Positions 6,588-13,473 of a stretch of 18,684 nucleotides of DNA are shown piece by piece (the first letter of the stretch is position 1; each line of letters begins with the position of its first letter). The translations under genes and the position numbers were made by a program. The stretch spans positions 1 through 18,684 of the forward strand of contig JBGZAX010000003.1 of assembly GCA_041844335.1 (NCBI GenBank). The letters are read 5' to 3'. Under the pieces are notes generated by a model. The model saw only the letters and a program-made list of their open reading frames with translations. It was not told the DNA's origin and did no database searches. The DNA comes from CAUUFM01 sp041844335. GTDB lineage: Bacteria > Bacillota > Clostridia > Lachnospirales > Lachnospiraceae.

Positions 6588-8000
6588 TTAATAAGCCTGT
6601 TTTGAGTTTTTCCTATAGCCTTTAATATCTATAACATCATCCACAGTATGATTCAAAAATTCTATATCATGTGAAATAACAAGAACAATGTTATTCTTAT
6701 TACTACAATCCTTTATCAGCCTTGAAATATTCATCATATTTTCATAATCCATGCCGCTTGTAGGTTCATCAAAAAAGATGTATTTAGAGTTCTTAAGTAT
6801 TACGGATGCTATCGCCACTCTTTGTTTCTGCCCTCCAGATAAACTCATGGGATGCCTGTTCTTATACTCATATAAACTCAAACCTGTCAAAATTTCATTT
6901 GTTTTATGTTCATCAACATCTATTCCCAAACAAACCTCATCCAAAATAGAATCGGTAAACAGTTGATGATTTACGTCCTGCATTACCAAAGATGAGTTTT
7001 TTAATCTGTCCCTTTTGGACAGTATTTTGCCATCCAGACAGATCTCGTCCTTACACGATTTTTCAACTCCTATAAAACATCTGACAAATGTGGATTTACC
7101 ACAGCCGTTTTCACCTATAATACCATAGACTTTGCCAAATTCCAAAAACAATCCGTTCACATTTAAAGCATCGGATTTGTTAAACATATATGAAAAGCTT
7201 CTGATTTCTATACCGTTTTTATTATTTAAAGTGCTTAAGTCATCTTCAGCTATATTTAATATTTCCTTTTTGGAGCTTCTTATTCCCAGATTATTTAAGC
7301 TTATATCCCCTATTCTTAAAAACTCTTCCCTGCTGTATTCACCCGATATTTTTTTATCCTTTATCAAAAGCACCCTATCTACGATACCCATTAAGTAATA
7401 TATCCTGTGTTCGGCCACTATCAAGGTTATTCCCCTGCTTTTTAAGCTCGTCAATACCTCTGACAGCTTCTGTGTATAAAAATCATCAAGATTAGATGAA
7501 GGCTCGTCAAGCACAATAATTTTTGTTCCTGAAATATATGCCGCTGCAACGCAAAGTATCTGTTTTTCTCCGCCGGAAAGCTTAAAAATATCCCTGTTCA
7601 GTAAATGCTCAATGGAAAACATCTTAAGCATCTCTTTCATTCTAAGGTCCATTTCCTCACGTGATAAGCCTATATTCTCCAAAAAAAACAATAATTCCGA
7701 TGTGGTATTTACATTAAAAAAATGAGTCTTGGGATTTTGAAAAACACTTGATATCAGCATTGCTATCTGATAAAGCTCCATATTATTTAGATCTTTTCCA
7801 AAAAGCTCCACAGAGCCTGATATTTTTGCATTATCGTAGCGGCTTGCCAATCCGTTTATAGCCCTTATGATAGAAGATTTTCCGCTTCCGCTCTTTCCGG
7901 TAAGCAACACACATTCTCCCTCATCCACATCAAATGAAATATCTTCTATCACATTTTCATTATCTGTATATTTAAGAGATAAATTTTTTATTTTAAGCAT
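6588..8000 (-). CDS. ECF transporter energy-coupling ATPase, two fused ABC domains
   Basis: This 470-residue protein supplies the ATP-driven power stroke of an energy-coupling factor (ECF) importer. Two ABC domains are fused in one chain. The first has Walker A GKSGSGKS (35-42), Q-loop Gln88, LSGGE (141-145), Walker B ending DEP (165-167) and switch His198. The second has GENGCGKS (296-303), Gln341, LSGGQ (387-391), DEP (411-413) and His444. Both sites look catalytically complete. Many Firmicutes split these into EcfA and EcfA', so this fused form suggests a dedicated (group I-like) transporter instead of the shared module. The start is ATG 8000, because GGAGGT lies seven bases upstream inside the end of the T-component gene; the two genes overlap by 8 bases, implying translational coupling. 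It is the last gene of the S-T-A operon. Confidence 0.93.
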   Translation of the reverse strand: MLKIKNLSLKYTDNENVIEDISFDVDEGECVLLTGKSGSGKSSIIRAINGLASRYDNAKISGSVELFGKDLNNMELYQIAMLISSVFQNPKTHFFNVNTTSELLFFLENIGLSREEMDLRMKEMLKMFSIEHLLNRDIFKLSGGEKQILCVAAAYISGTKIIVLDEPSSNLDDFYTQKLSEVLTSLKSRGITLIVAEHRIYYLMGIVDRVLLIKDKKISGEYSREEFLRIGDISLNNLGIRSSKKEILNIAEDDLSTLNNKNGIEIRSFSYMFNKSDALNVNGLFLEFGKVYGIIGENGCGKSTFVRCFIGVEKSCKDEICLDGKILSKRDRLKNSSLVMQDVNHQLFTDSILDEVCLGIDVDEHKTNEILTGLSLYEYKNRHPMSLSGGQKQRVAIASVILKNSKYIFFDEPTSGMDYENMMNISRLIKDCSNKNNIVLVISHDIEFLNHTVDDVIDIKGYRKNSKQAY

Positions 8001-8682
8001 ATAACCTACCTCCAACAAAGAATAATAACATAAGTCCACCATAAATAAAATCTATAAGCCCCACTTTAACTTTAATATATCTGCTCTTTTTTATCGGATT
8101 TTCTATACATTTCGTTTCGGCTGCCATGGCTATATCATCTGAAATATTGGAGGATATAATAAGCAGAGGCACAGCTACATATTCAAGATAGGCAAAAGGA
8201 TTCATCACACTTATTCCCCTTATTTTCATAGCAAGCTTTATATTTTTTCTTTCCTCCTTAAATGACGGAAAGTATCTGAACATCACAGCCACCGGTATAG
8301 ATATTGCACTCGGTATCCTTAAGACATCCATAGATGATATTATACTTCCCACATCTGAGGTTTTTACAAAAAAAGCACCTGCGGCAAATGGCAAATAGAA
8401 CATACGAATTACAAATATCAATGACAGAAATATTTTTATTATAACAGGCAAGCCGTACATCACATTAAGGTTCTGTGCTAAAAACAGTACCCCAAATATT
8501 ATGAGGTTTTTTATAGCCTCCTTTTTATAATTGCCGATAAAATACATAGCAGATATTAATACAATCATCAACCATTCGAAGTAATAATTTACAACGTGTG
8601 CAACCGTAAGTCCAAGCAACCCTACCACAAAAAGTTTTGTGATAGGGTTTGGATTAAATTTATTATCTATAAAAACGTGCAT
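7993..8682 (-). CDS. ECF transporter transmembrane coupling protein (EcfT, CbiQ family)
   Basis: EcfT is the membrane scaffold that links the substrate-binding S component to the ATPase through two coupling helices. The 229-residue product has hydrophobic segments at about 15-50, 55-95 and 205-227, and the typical cytosolic helices between. The first coupling motif is present as AMKIRGI (151-157). The second, usually Ala-x-x-x-Arg-Gly, reads AAETKCI (187-193), so its Arg-Gly is Lys-Cys here. The start codon shares one base with the stop of the S-component gene (TGATG at 8684-8680), a sign of coupled translation. Its end overlaps the ATPase start by 8 bases and carries the ATPase ribosome binding site. 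Family assignment is secure; the substrate cannot be read from this subunit. Confidence 0.9.
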   Translation of the reverse strand: MHVFIDNKFNPNPITKLFVVGLLGLTVAHVVNYYFEWLMIVLISAMYFIGNYKKEAIKNLIIFGVLFLAQNLNVMYGLPVIIKIFLSLIFVIRMFYLPFAAGAFFVKTSDVGSIISSMDVLRIPSAISIPVAVMFRYFPSFKEERKNIKLAMKIRGISVMNPFAYLEYVAVPLLIISSNISDDIAMAAETKCIENPIKKSRYIKVKVGLIDFIYGGLMLLFFVGGRLYA

Positions 8683-9266
8683 CAGATAATCCCCGCTTTT
8701 TTAAAATGTTTTTTGAGCAAAGCTTTTCCGATATAAGCTCCTATTATTCCCCCGATAACAGCCCCTAAATAAACAAATACCATATTAGAATATGTGATAA
8801 GCTTCTCCAGTGTGTATGTGTATGATGCTCTCATTTGAGATAAACACATCTCTATATACCTCTCTTTGGCAAGCAACATCTGCATTAATGAGCCGCAAAT
8901 CCAAGTGTTAAATATCGCAAATGACATCATATTAAACTTAAAAGATGTATACCCGCCCCTGCTCCTGATAAATTCGGCAAGCAACATAACTATGACGGCA
9001 TGAATCGCCAACACATAAGTATGCCCCATTGCGAACATAAGCAACGGCGATAATATGCCGAGTATAAATAAACTCCAAGACTTTTGAACCTTTTCCATAA
9101 AAAGCATAACTATGGTACCCGATACTATTCCTAAAATTGTCGGATAAATTAAGAATAATATAGGCACCATTCCGATAATACCGACAGAGAACATAACAAT
9201 AAAGTATATTACAGCAAATATACCTATTGTAACCAAATCCTTCACCTTAAGTTTTTTTTCCTGCAT
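8682..9266 (-). CDS. ECF transporter S component, Trep_Strep / MptD-like family
   Basis: The S component gives an ECF importer its substrate specificity. The 194-residue protein has about six membrane spans (about 11-31, 33-57, 63-85, 87-103, 111-135, 160-183). Its N-terminal pattern KVKDLVTIGIFAVIYF with a following GMVPILFLIYP segment is what I recall for the Trep_Strep/MptD family of integral membrane proteins. A basic C-terminus (KALLKKHFKK) lies in the cytosol. The start ATG 9266 follows AAAGGA. It heads an S-T-A operon. The substrate is not known for most of this family; some ECF systems with such S components have been linked to heme uptake in Gram-positive bacteria, so heme or a related compound is one hypothesis. 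Nothing in the sequence decides it. Confidence 0.85.
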   Translation of the reverse strand: MQEKKLKVKDLVTIGIFAVIYFIVMFSVGIIGMVPILFLIYPTILGIVSGTIVMLFMEKVQKSWSLFILGILSPLLMFAMGHTYVLAIHAVIVMLLAEFIRSRGGYTSFKFNMMSFAIFNTWICGSLMQMLLAKERYIEMCLSQMRASYTYTLEKLITYSNMVFVYLGAVIGGIIGAYIGKALLKKHFKKAGII

Positions 9267-9395
9267 TTTTTATTCCTTTCATTAGTAAGTTTTAATATAC
9301 TGAAAAATATATCGACAATATAAACTGGTTTCCCATATGCAATCGTGATTAAACAACTTATCAGAGCTCTTTTATTACCTACAATGCCGTTTATA

Positions 9396-9429
9396 ATAAT
9401 CCACAAAATATATGTTAGCATCAACTAAC
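9396..9429 (-). promoter_or_regulatory. Possible promoter with overlapping GTTAG-N6-CTAAC operator for the ECF operon
   Basis: On the minus strand TTGATG (9424-9419) and GATTAT (9401-9396) are 17 bases apart, a moderate promoter match. The -35 is the exact centre of an inverted repeat, GTTAG-TTGATG-CTAAC (9429-9414), so a bound repressor would block it. The predicted leader is about 120 bases; I recognise no known riboswitch in it. Confidence 0.4.
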
Positions 9430-9497
9430 TAAATCGTCAATATAAATTTTCATTTTTTATGAAATAAGCTTTATAAATAAAAGTATATTTTAAAGTC

Positions 9498-9531
9498 AAA
9501 AAATAAATCCCGCCATCTTTAAGCGGGATTT
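9498..9531 (-). terminator. Intrinsic terminator of the exported-protein operon
   Basis: On the minus strand AAATCCCGC pairs perfectly with GCGGGATTT around a 9-base loop and is followed by ATTTTTT. It starts just 10 bases past the stop codon of the 660-residue gene. This is a textbook rho-independent terminator. Confidence 0.92.
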
Positions 9532-9541
9532 ACAGTATGCC

Positions 9542-11524
9542 TTATCTAACTACCTGTATGTGCCAATCCTCCCAAAGGCTTCCCTTACAAACAATATCGT
9601 CCGTAACCTTATATCTTAATTCTCCGGCAGGCGTCCAACAATCATATACCTTGGCAAAAAGCTTATAATTTCCGTCAGGATACCAAATAGGCAAAAAATG
9701 ATACCTGCCCTTTGTATGATTATGATATCCGGTATAGCTGTAAAAATTCTGTGGAAATTCAATAGTTTCATCTATAACTCTGCCAATTTTTATATCAGTC
9801 CTGTCTCCTAATCTCCAATACATTTTATAGTTAAACTCAGGAAAAAAGAACTTGGAGGTTTGAAAGCCGGTGACTTCATTAAGAGAATCGGTCAAAATAC
9901 TGCTCCTTAGTCTTGTTTCTATTCCATATCCTGATTTTATAAATCCCTCCTCCCTGTTTTGCCTTTCACATGTCTGTGCGGGCTTAACTTTCATGCTTTT
10001 TTCCACCAGCCGTGCATTATAATAAGTGGGCTTCGTAGGGGAACGTCCATTCACTATATGAGTAACACTCGTCCCGTCAGGTGCACTTTCCACAATATAA
10101 TCATGCTTTCCAAAAGACCAATAAGGCTCTTCGTCCCATATATCCACATAGCTGCTGTAATCATAAAATCTGTGTCCTTTGTCATCTGTTTTATAATGCC
10201 GTATTTCTTTAAAATACTTAAAATCTCCTCTATTCTGATATTCAAGTATCTCCCATTTGCTCCATTGCAGCTCTGTCTTCTCCTCAATATTACAATATTT
10301 GGAACAGTTATGATCAAAATTTAAAGAAAATTCATCAGCGTCAGGTTTGATATCAGTTGCCAGCGGATTATGCGGCTCCCAAGAAGAATTTTTTTCAACC
10401 CTTACTTTGATACTCTTACTTCCTCCCTTATTGCTGCTGATATTGACAATCATATCTTTAGGCTCTTTCGGAGTGTGCCATTTAACCCATGCCATCTGCT
10501 CATACCCCTTTGGAGCATACACATCTTTAGCCACCAATATTCCAATTTCAGGAATATCAAAGCTTACAGTCAACGGTGACTCAGGTGTGGAATCAGATCC
10601 CATTTTTAAAATCACGGAGGTATATACATCAGTGTCGCAACGATATATATAGTCAAAGCTTTCAATTACCGTATCTTTTTCTTCCTTAGGCTTATCTTCA
10701 TCTTCAAGAGGCCGAAATATGCTTATTCCCATATATTTAAGTATAGTCTCATTATTGTATACAATGCCGCTCCTCCTATATCGAATAGGCAGCGGCTCTA
10801 TACCGAATTCTTCTCTTTCCAGATAGTCTGAGGATGGAATCGCCTTGTGTGATCTTGATAAATGCTTCTGTCTTATGCAAATTTTGCCGGATTTTATAAG
10901 CTCCTCGTCCTTTAGGGCTATCTCGTGCGCAGTCAAACCATAATATTTTCCTTCAAGATGGAAATAGAAAACGGGTTCTACGACAATACGATTTTTGGGG
11001 TTTTTCAGATCGGTAATACTGACATTCATATTTTCAGCTAATGCCTTTATATTTTTTCTTTTCTTAAGCCACTTTTTTTTCTCAGACTTTCCTGCTGCTC
11101 CCGAACCATAAACCTTCCAAATTCCGGAATATTCAAAGGCATACCCTCCGGCATTGGCATTATAGTCCTTATCTGATAAATTAAGCTTTTTATTTCCATT
11201 CGTATACTCAAGCTTTGTGGTACCATGTTTGCTGTGTATTATATTCTTATTCTTTAAGTTGGCTATATTTTTTCTATACCAGTCCACAGATCTTCCTATT
11301 TTTTTGCCTGTAAAACCTCCTTCATAACTTACAAGGCTGAATCTTAAACCATAATCTGTGGAATTTGAACTATTTTTTGAACTGCCCATGCTTGTGGACT
11401 TTCCGTCATTTTTCGTATTCGATGAATTTCCTGAAATTTTGGAATTTTCGGCTTGAGCATTTAAATCAATATTAAAAATGAGTACACAAAATAAAGCTAT
11501 AGCAATATATCTTGTAAATTTCAT
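9542..11524 (-). CDS. Large exported protein of unknown function
   Basis: The 660-residue product has a signal peptide: a basic start, a hydrophobic core (about 6-18), and a likely cleavage after AQA at 25. A Ser/Asn-rich stretch (26-57) follows, then no further membrane span and no LPxTG anchor, so it is secreted or held by other means. I do not know its function. The middle has beta-sandwich-like segments, including WVKWHTP (346-352). The last hundred residues carry a striking aromatic signature: FPEF, YWRLGDR, RYHFLPIWYPDG, WTPAGEL, DWHI. I recall this pattern from large uncharacterised clostridial surface proteins. Several Cys are present (for example Cys407 and Cys411), so disulfides are possible. 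The start is the second ATG, 11524, since AGGGAGA abuts the first one at 11530. It follows the Lys-rich gene by 31 bases and ends in its own terminator. Confidence 0.8.
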   Translation of the reverse strand: MKFTRYIAIALFCVLIFNIDLNAQAENSKISGNSSNTKNDGKSTSMGSSKNSSNSTDYGLRFSLVSYEGGFTGKKIGRSVDWYRKNIANLKNKNIIHSKHGTTKLEYTNGNKKLNLSDKDYNANAGGYAFEYSGIWKVYGSGAAGKSEKKKWLKKRKNIKALAENMNVSITDLKNPKNRIVVEPVFYFHLEGKYYGLTAHEIALKDEELIKSGKICIRQKHLSRSHKAIPSSDYLEREEFGIEPLPIRYRRSGIVYNNETILKYMGISIFRPLEDEDKPKEEKDTVIESFDYIYRCDTDVYTSVILKMGSDSTPESPLTVSFDIPEIGILVAKDVYAPKGYEQMAWVKWHTPKEPKDMIVNISSNKGGSKSIKVRVEKNSSWEPHNPLATDIKPDADEFSLNFDHNCSKYCNIEEKTELQWSKWEILEYQNRGDFKYFKEIRHYKTDDKGHRFYDYSSYVDIWDEEPYWSFGKHDYIVESAPDGTSVTHIVNGRSPTKPTYYNARLVEKSMKVKPAQTCERQNREEGFIKSGYGIETRLRSSILTDSLNEVTGFQTSKFFFPEFNYKMYWRLGDRTDIKIGRVIDETIEFPQNFYSYTGYHNHTKGRYHFLPIWYPDGNYKLFAKVYDCWTPAGELRYKVTDDIVCKGSLWEDWHIQVVR

Positions 11525-11555
11525 AAACATCTCCCTATCAAAAATGAAATGTTAA

Positions 11556-12359
11556 TTACTCCCACTCAATATCCAATATAGCATCATCGCTTTCATCAAC
11601 TCCCGGATCGGTAGCTGTGCCGAACAACCTTTTCATAGCATCTTTATCGCCTTTTTCCGCAAGCTTTTCAAGCCTCTTCATTTCTTTTACGCTCATACCC
11701 AGCATTTTTGCCTCTTCCTCGGGTGTGGCATATGTTACACCGGTGTAAAGATCATCTATAGTGTGTTCCTTAGTCTTGCCTTTTTTTGTTACCTTTGACT
11801 TCCCGTTGCTTATTTGAGGATTTCCATTCTTTTGGTATATTACCTTTTTATTTACTTTTTTATTTGTTTTTTTATTCGTTTTTTTGTTTGCTTTTTTGAG
11901 TGATTTTTCTTTCTCAGATTTTAGATATTTTTGGAATTCTTTATTATCCTTTAAGAGTTCATCTTCAGAATGACATGTTATACTGTTGCCGGATTTTTTG
12001 CACTCTTCTATCTGTGCTTTTATCTTTTTCTCCGCTTTTTTTGCCTGTTCTTTTTTCTTGTATTTCTTTTCTTTGTCTATTTGTTTCTTCTTATTATCTT
12101 TTATTTTTTTAATTTTTCTTAATTCTTTTTTTGCCTCTAACTTGATAATTTCAGCTTTTTCATCTTCTTTTTCTTTTTCAAGCTTATTATCCTTAAGTTC
12201 CTTTTTTCGCTGCTCCTTAGCATTGGCTTCGTAGATAAATGCCTTTCTCATCTCAACCCTTTGTAAATTATCTTTGGCATAACCGAACCCGAAAGGCAAT
12301 GCGCAAAGTATTGACATAATAAGACCTGCTAATAAAAAATTCCGTTTTTTTTCATTCAT
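11556..12359 (-). CDS. Exported Lys/Glu-rich coiled protein of unknown function
   Basis: The 267-residue product begins with a basic stretch and a hydrophobic span (about 8-27), a signal peptide or membrane anchor. Residues 30-175 are extremely rich in Lys and Glu and likely form long charged helix or coiled coil. Cys120 and Cys129 are spaced to form a small disulfide loop. Four tandem Asn-Lys-Lys-Thr/Val units occupy about 159-173. The C-terminal part looks like a distinct module: YTGVTYATPEEEAKMLGMS (205-223), a short charged helix, and an acidic end (DESDDAILDIEWE). I recall similar C-termini only in uncharacterised clostridial proteins. The ATG at 12359 has AAAGGAG upstream. The gene lies 31 bases before the 660-residue exported protein, so the pair probably acts together at the cell surface. 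Function is unknown. Confidence 0.8.
   Translation of the reverse strand: MNEKKRNFLLAGLIMSILCALPFGFGYAKDNLQRVEMRKAFIYEANAKEQRKKELKDNKLEKEKEDEKAEIIKLEAKKELRKIKKIKDNKKKQIDKEKKYKKKEQAKKAEKKIKAQIEECKKSGNSITCHSEDELLKDNKEFQKYLKSEKEKSLKKANKKTNKKTNKKVNKKVIYQKNGNPQISNGKSKVTKKGKTKEHTIDDLYTGVTYATPEEEAKMLGMSVKEMKRLEKLAEKGDKDAMKRLFGTATDPGVDESDDAILDIEWE
11841..11888 (-). repeat. Four tandem 12-base units coding Asn-Lys-Lys-Thr/Val
   Basis: Four consecutive 12-base units within the Lys-rich gene encode NKKT, NKKT, NKKV and NKKV. The units differ mainly at the last codon and in wobble positions. Slippage here could change repeat number in frame between strains. Confidence 0.75.
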
Positions 12360-12409
12360 TTTTTTCTCCTTTCATATAATTTTTGACACCGTTTATTAAC
12401 CTTTTTAAT

Positions 12410-12425
12410 TACAATTTATATTGTA
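12410..12425. promoter_or_regulatory. Hyphenated palindrome upstream of the exported-protein operon
   Basis: TACAAT (12410-12415) and ATTGTA (12420-12425) are perfect inverted repeats around 4 bases, about 50 bases upstream of the Lys-rich gene. A TTGATA that could act as a -35 (minus strand, 12431-12426) abuts it. This suggests an operator in the promoter, but the -10 is poor. Confidence 0.3.
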
Positions 12426-12439
12426 TATCAAAATCATAT

Positions 12440-12543
12440 TTAAATCAACTTAAAAATAATAAAACCCTTGAATCCTGTAATATCAGGACTTCAAGGGCTA
12501 TTTTATTTTTTGTCAGATTCATGATACTTAAATCAACTTAAAA
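12440..12543. repeat. 16-base direct repeats flanking the terminator
   Basis: TTAAATCAACTTAAAA occurs at 12440-12455 and again at 12528-12543, one copy on each side of the strong hairpin at 12465-12497. Each copy is itself a partial palindrome (TTAA at both ends). They may be protein-binding sites or the trace of a small duplication. Confidence 0.5.
12465..12497. terminator. Strong, probably bidirectional terminator after the SUF-nrdR operon
   Basis: CCCTTGAA (12465-12472) pairs with TTCAAGGG (12490-12497), and TCCTG with CAGGA inside it. This gives a 13-base-pair stem with one bulged C and a 6-base loop. T-rich tracts follow on the minus strand (TTTTATTATTTTT) and on the plus strand (ATTTTATTTTTT). 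It lies about 70 bases past the nrdR stop. Confidence 0.85.
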
Positions 12544-12564
12544 TAAAATAATTTAAAATATATT

Positions 12565-13017
12565 TTATGATAATTTTACCTTTTTAAGTTCTTTCATAAA
12601 ATCATTAGCATCTTTAAATTCTCTATAAACGGAAGCAAACCTGACATAGGCAACGCTGTCGAGATCGTGTAATTTATTCATCACTATCTCACCTATATCA
12701 CTGCTTAAAACCTCTCTGCTCTCCTTATCAAAGATTTCAAGCTCTATAGAATCTACCAAACCCTCTATCTTATCGGTAGAAATAGGTCTTTTATAACATG
12801 CACGCATGACTCCGCTCGTTATCTTAGCCCTCTCATAAGGCTCTCTTGTATTATCCTTTTTTATAACGACAACAGGTATTGTATCCACTCTTTCATAGGT
12901 AGTAAAACGCCTTTTGCATTTAATACACTCTCTCCTTCTTCTGGTCACCTTACCGTCATCTGACGGTCTTGAATCAACCACACTTGTATCATCTGTACCG
13001 CAAAATGGACATTTCAT
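12565..13017 (-). CDS. nrdR: Transcriptional repressor NrdR of ribonucleotide reductase genes
   Basis: NrdR senses ATP/dATP and represses ribonucleotide reductase genes by binding paired NrdR boxes. The 150-residue product is canonical: a zinc ribbon with Cys3/Cys6 and Cys31/Cys34, the Arg-rich VTRRRRE segment and RFTTYERV, then an ATP-cone domain (about 45-135) with IKKDNTREPYERAKI. Length is exactly as usual. The ATG at 13017 has GGGAGG upstream and lies 15 bases after the sufU stop, so nrdR is the last gene of the SUF operon. That context is unusual: I would expect it beside nrd or replication genes. I saw no NrdR box in this window, so it is not obviously autoregulated here. A Fe-S link is plausible because anaerobic ribonucleotide reductase activation needs a Fe-S enzyme. 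Confidence 0.96.
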   Translation of the reverse strand: MKCPFCGTDDTSVVDSRPSDDGKVTRRRRECIKCKRRFTTYERVDTIPVVVIKKDNTREPYERAKITSGVMRACYKRPISTDKIEGLVDSIELEIFDKESREVLSSDIGEIVMNKLHDLDSVAYVRFASVYREFKDANDFMKELKKVKLS

Positions 13018-13032
13018 CGTTAGCGCCTCCCT

Positions 13033-13473
13033 TTAATCACAATCCTCTTCCCGCTTTATCTCTTCTTCCAATGTATGCCAGCTGAGCGTCGCACATTTAA
13101 CCCTTGAAGGCATAACAGCCACGCCCTTTAGTGACAATGCCTCGTCGAGCATCTCCTCTTCATCACCTGAAAGCTCTTCTCTTTTTATCATCTTAAAAAA
13201 TGCATCCAAAACAGCCCTTGCATCATCTATCCTCTTTCCTATAATATTGTCAATCATTATAGATGAAGATGCCATAAAGATTGCACAGCCATTACCGGTA
13301 AAGCCTGCATCCTCGATAACTCCGTTTTCAACTCTCATTTCAAGAATCAGCTCATCACCGCAGGTGGGATTTACTCCCTCCAATCTGTGAGTAGCATTCG
13401 GAACCTTTCTAAGATTATGCTTTGCTCTACTGTTTTGTGTAATTATTTGTGTATAAATTCCGTCAATGTCCAA
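13033..13473 (-). CDS. sufU: SufU, sulfur-relay protein for SUF Fe-S assembly
   Basis: SufU takes persulfide sulfur from SufS and passes it to the SufBCD scaffold. The 146-residue product has the three conserved Cys and the Asp that bind zinc: Cys38 and Asp40 in NPTCGDE, Cys63 in GNGCAI, and Cys127 in RVKCATL. The insertion between the second and third Cys, typical of SufU and absent from IscU, is present (about 90-118). A Glu/Asp-rich end follows. The start is a TTG at 13473: it gives the family N-terminus and has AGGAGG about ten bases upstream, inside the sufS 3' end. The frame overlaps sufS by 11 bases, which implies coupled translation. Confidence 0.95.
   Translation of the reverse strand: MDIDGIYTQIITQNSRAKHNLRKVPNATHRLEGVNPTCGDELILEMRVENGVIEDAGFTGNGCAIFMASSSIMIDNIIGKRIDDARAVLDAFFKMIKREELSGDEEEMLDEALSLKGVAVMPSRVKCATLSWHTLEEEIKREEDCD

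Noticed and set aside
9267..9395. Possible riboswitch in the ECF operon leader
   Set aside because: I checked by eye for TPP, cobalamin, FMN and related conserved cores and saw none; there is also no clear terminator or sequestering hairpin before the gene.
9242..9424. 60-codon hydrophobic frame upstream of the ECF S component
   Set aside because: It has no ribosome binding site, overlaps the S-component start, and its start codon falls in the predicted -35/operator. It is more likely the leader of the ECF operon.
9959..10652. Several 69-121 codon frames within the large exported gene
   Set aside because: All overlap the 660-residue gene, which has a signal peptide, ribosome binding site and terminator of its own.
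11900..12234. Phe/Ser/Leu-rich plus-strand frames
   Set aside because: They are the antisense of the Lys/Glu-rich coding tract (AAA/GAA codons read backwards) and only look like membrane proteins for that reason.
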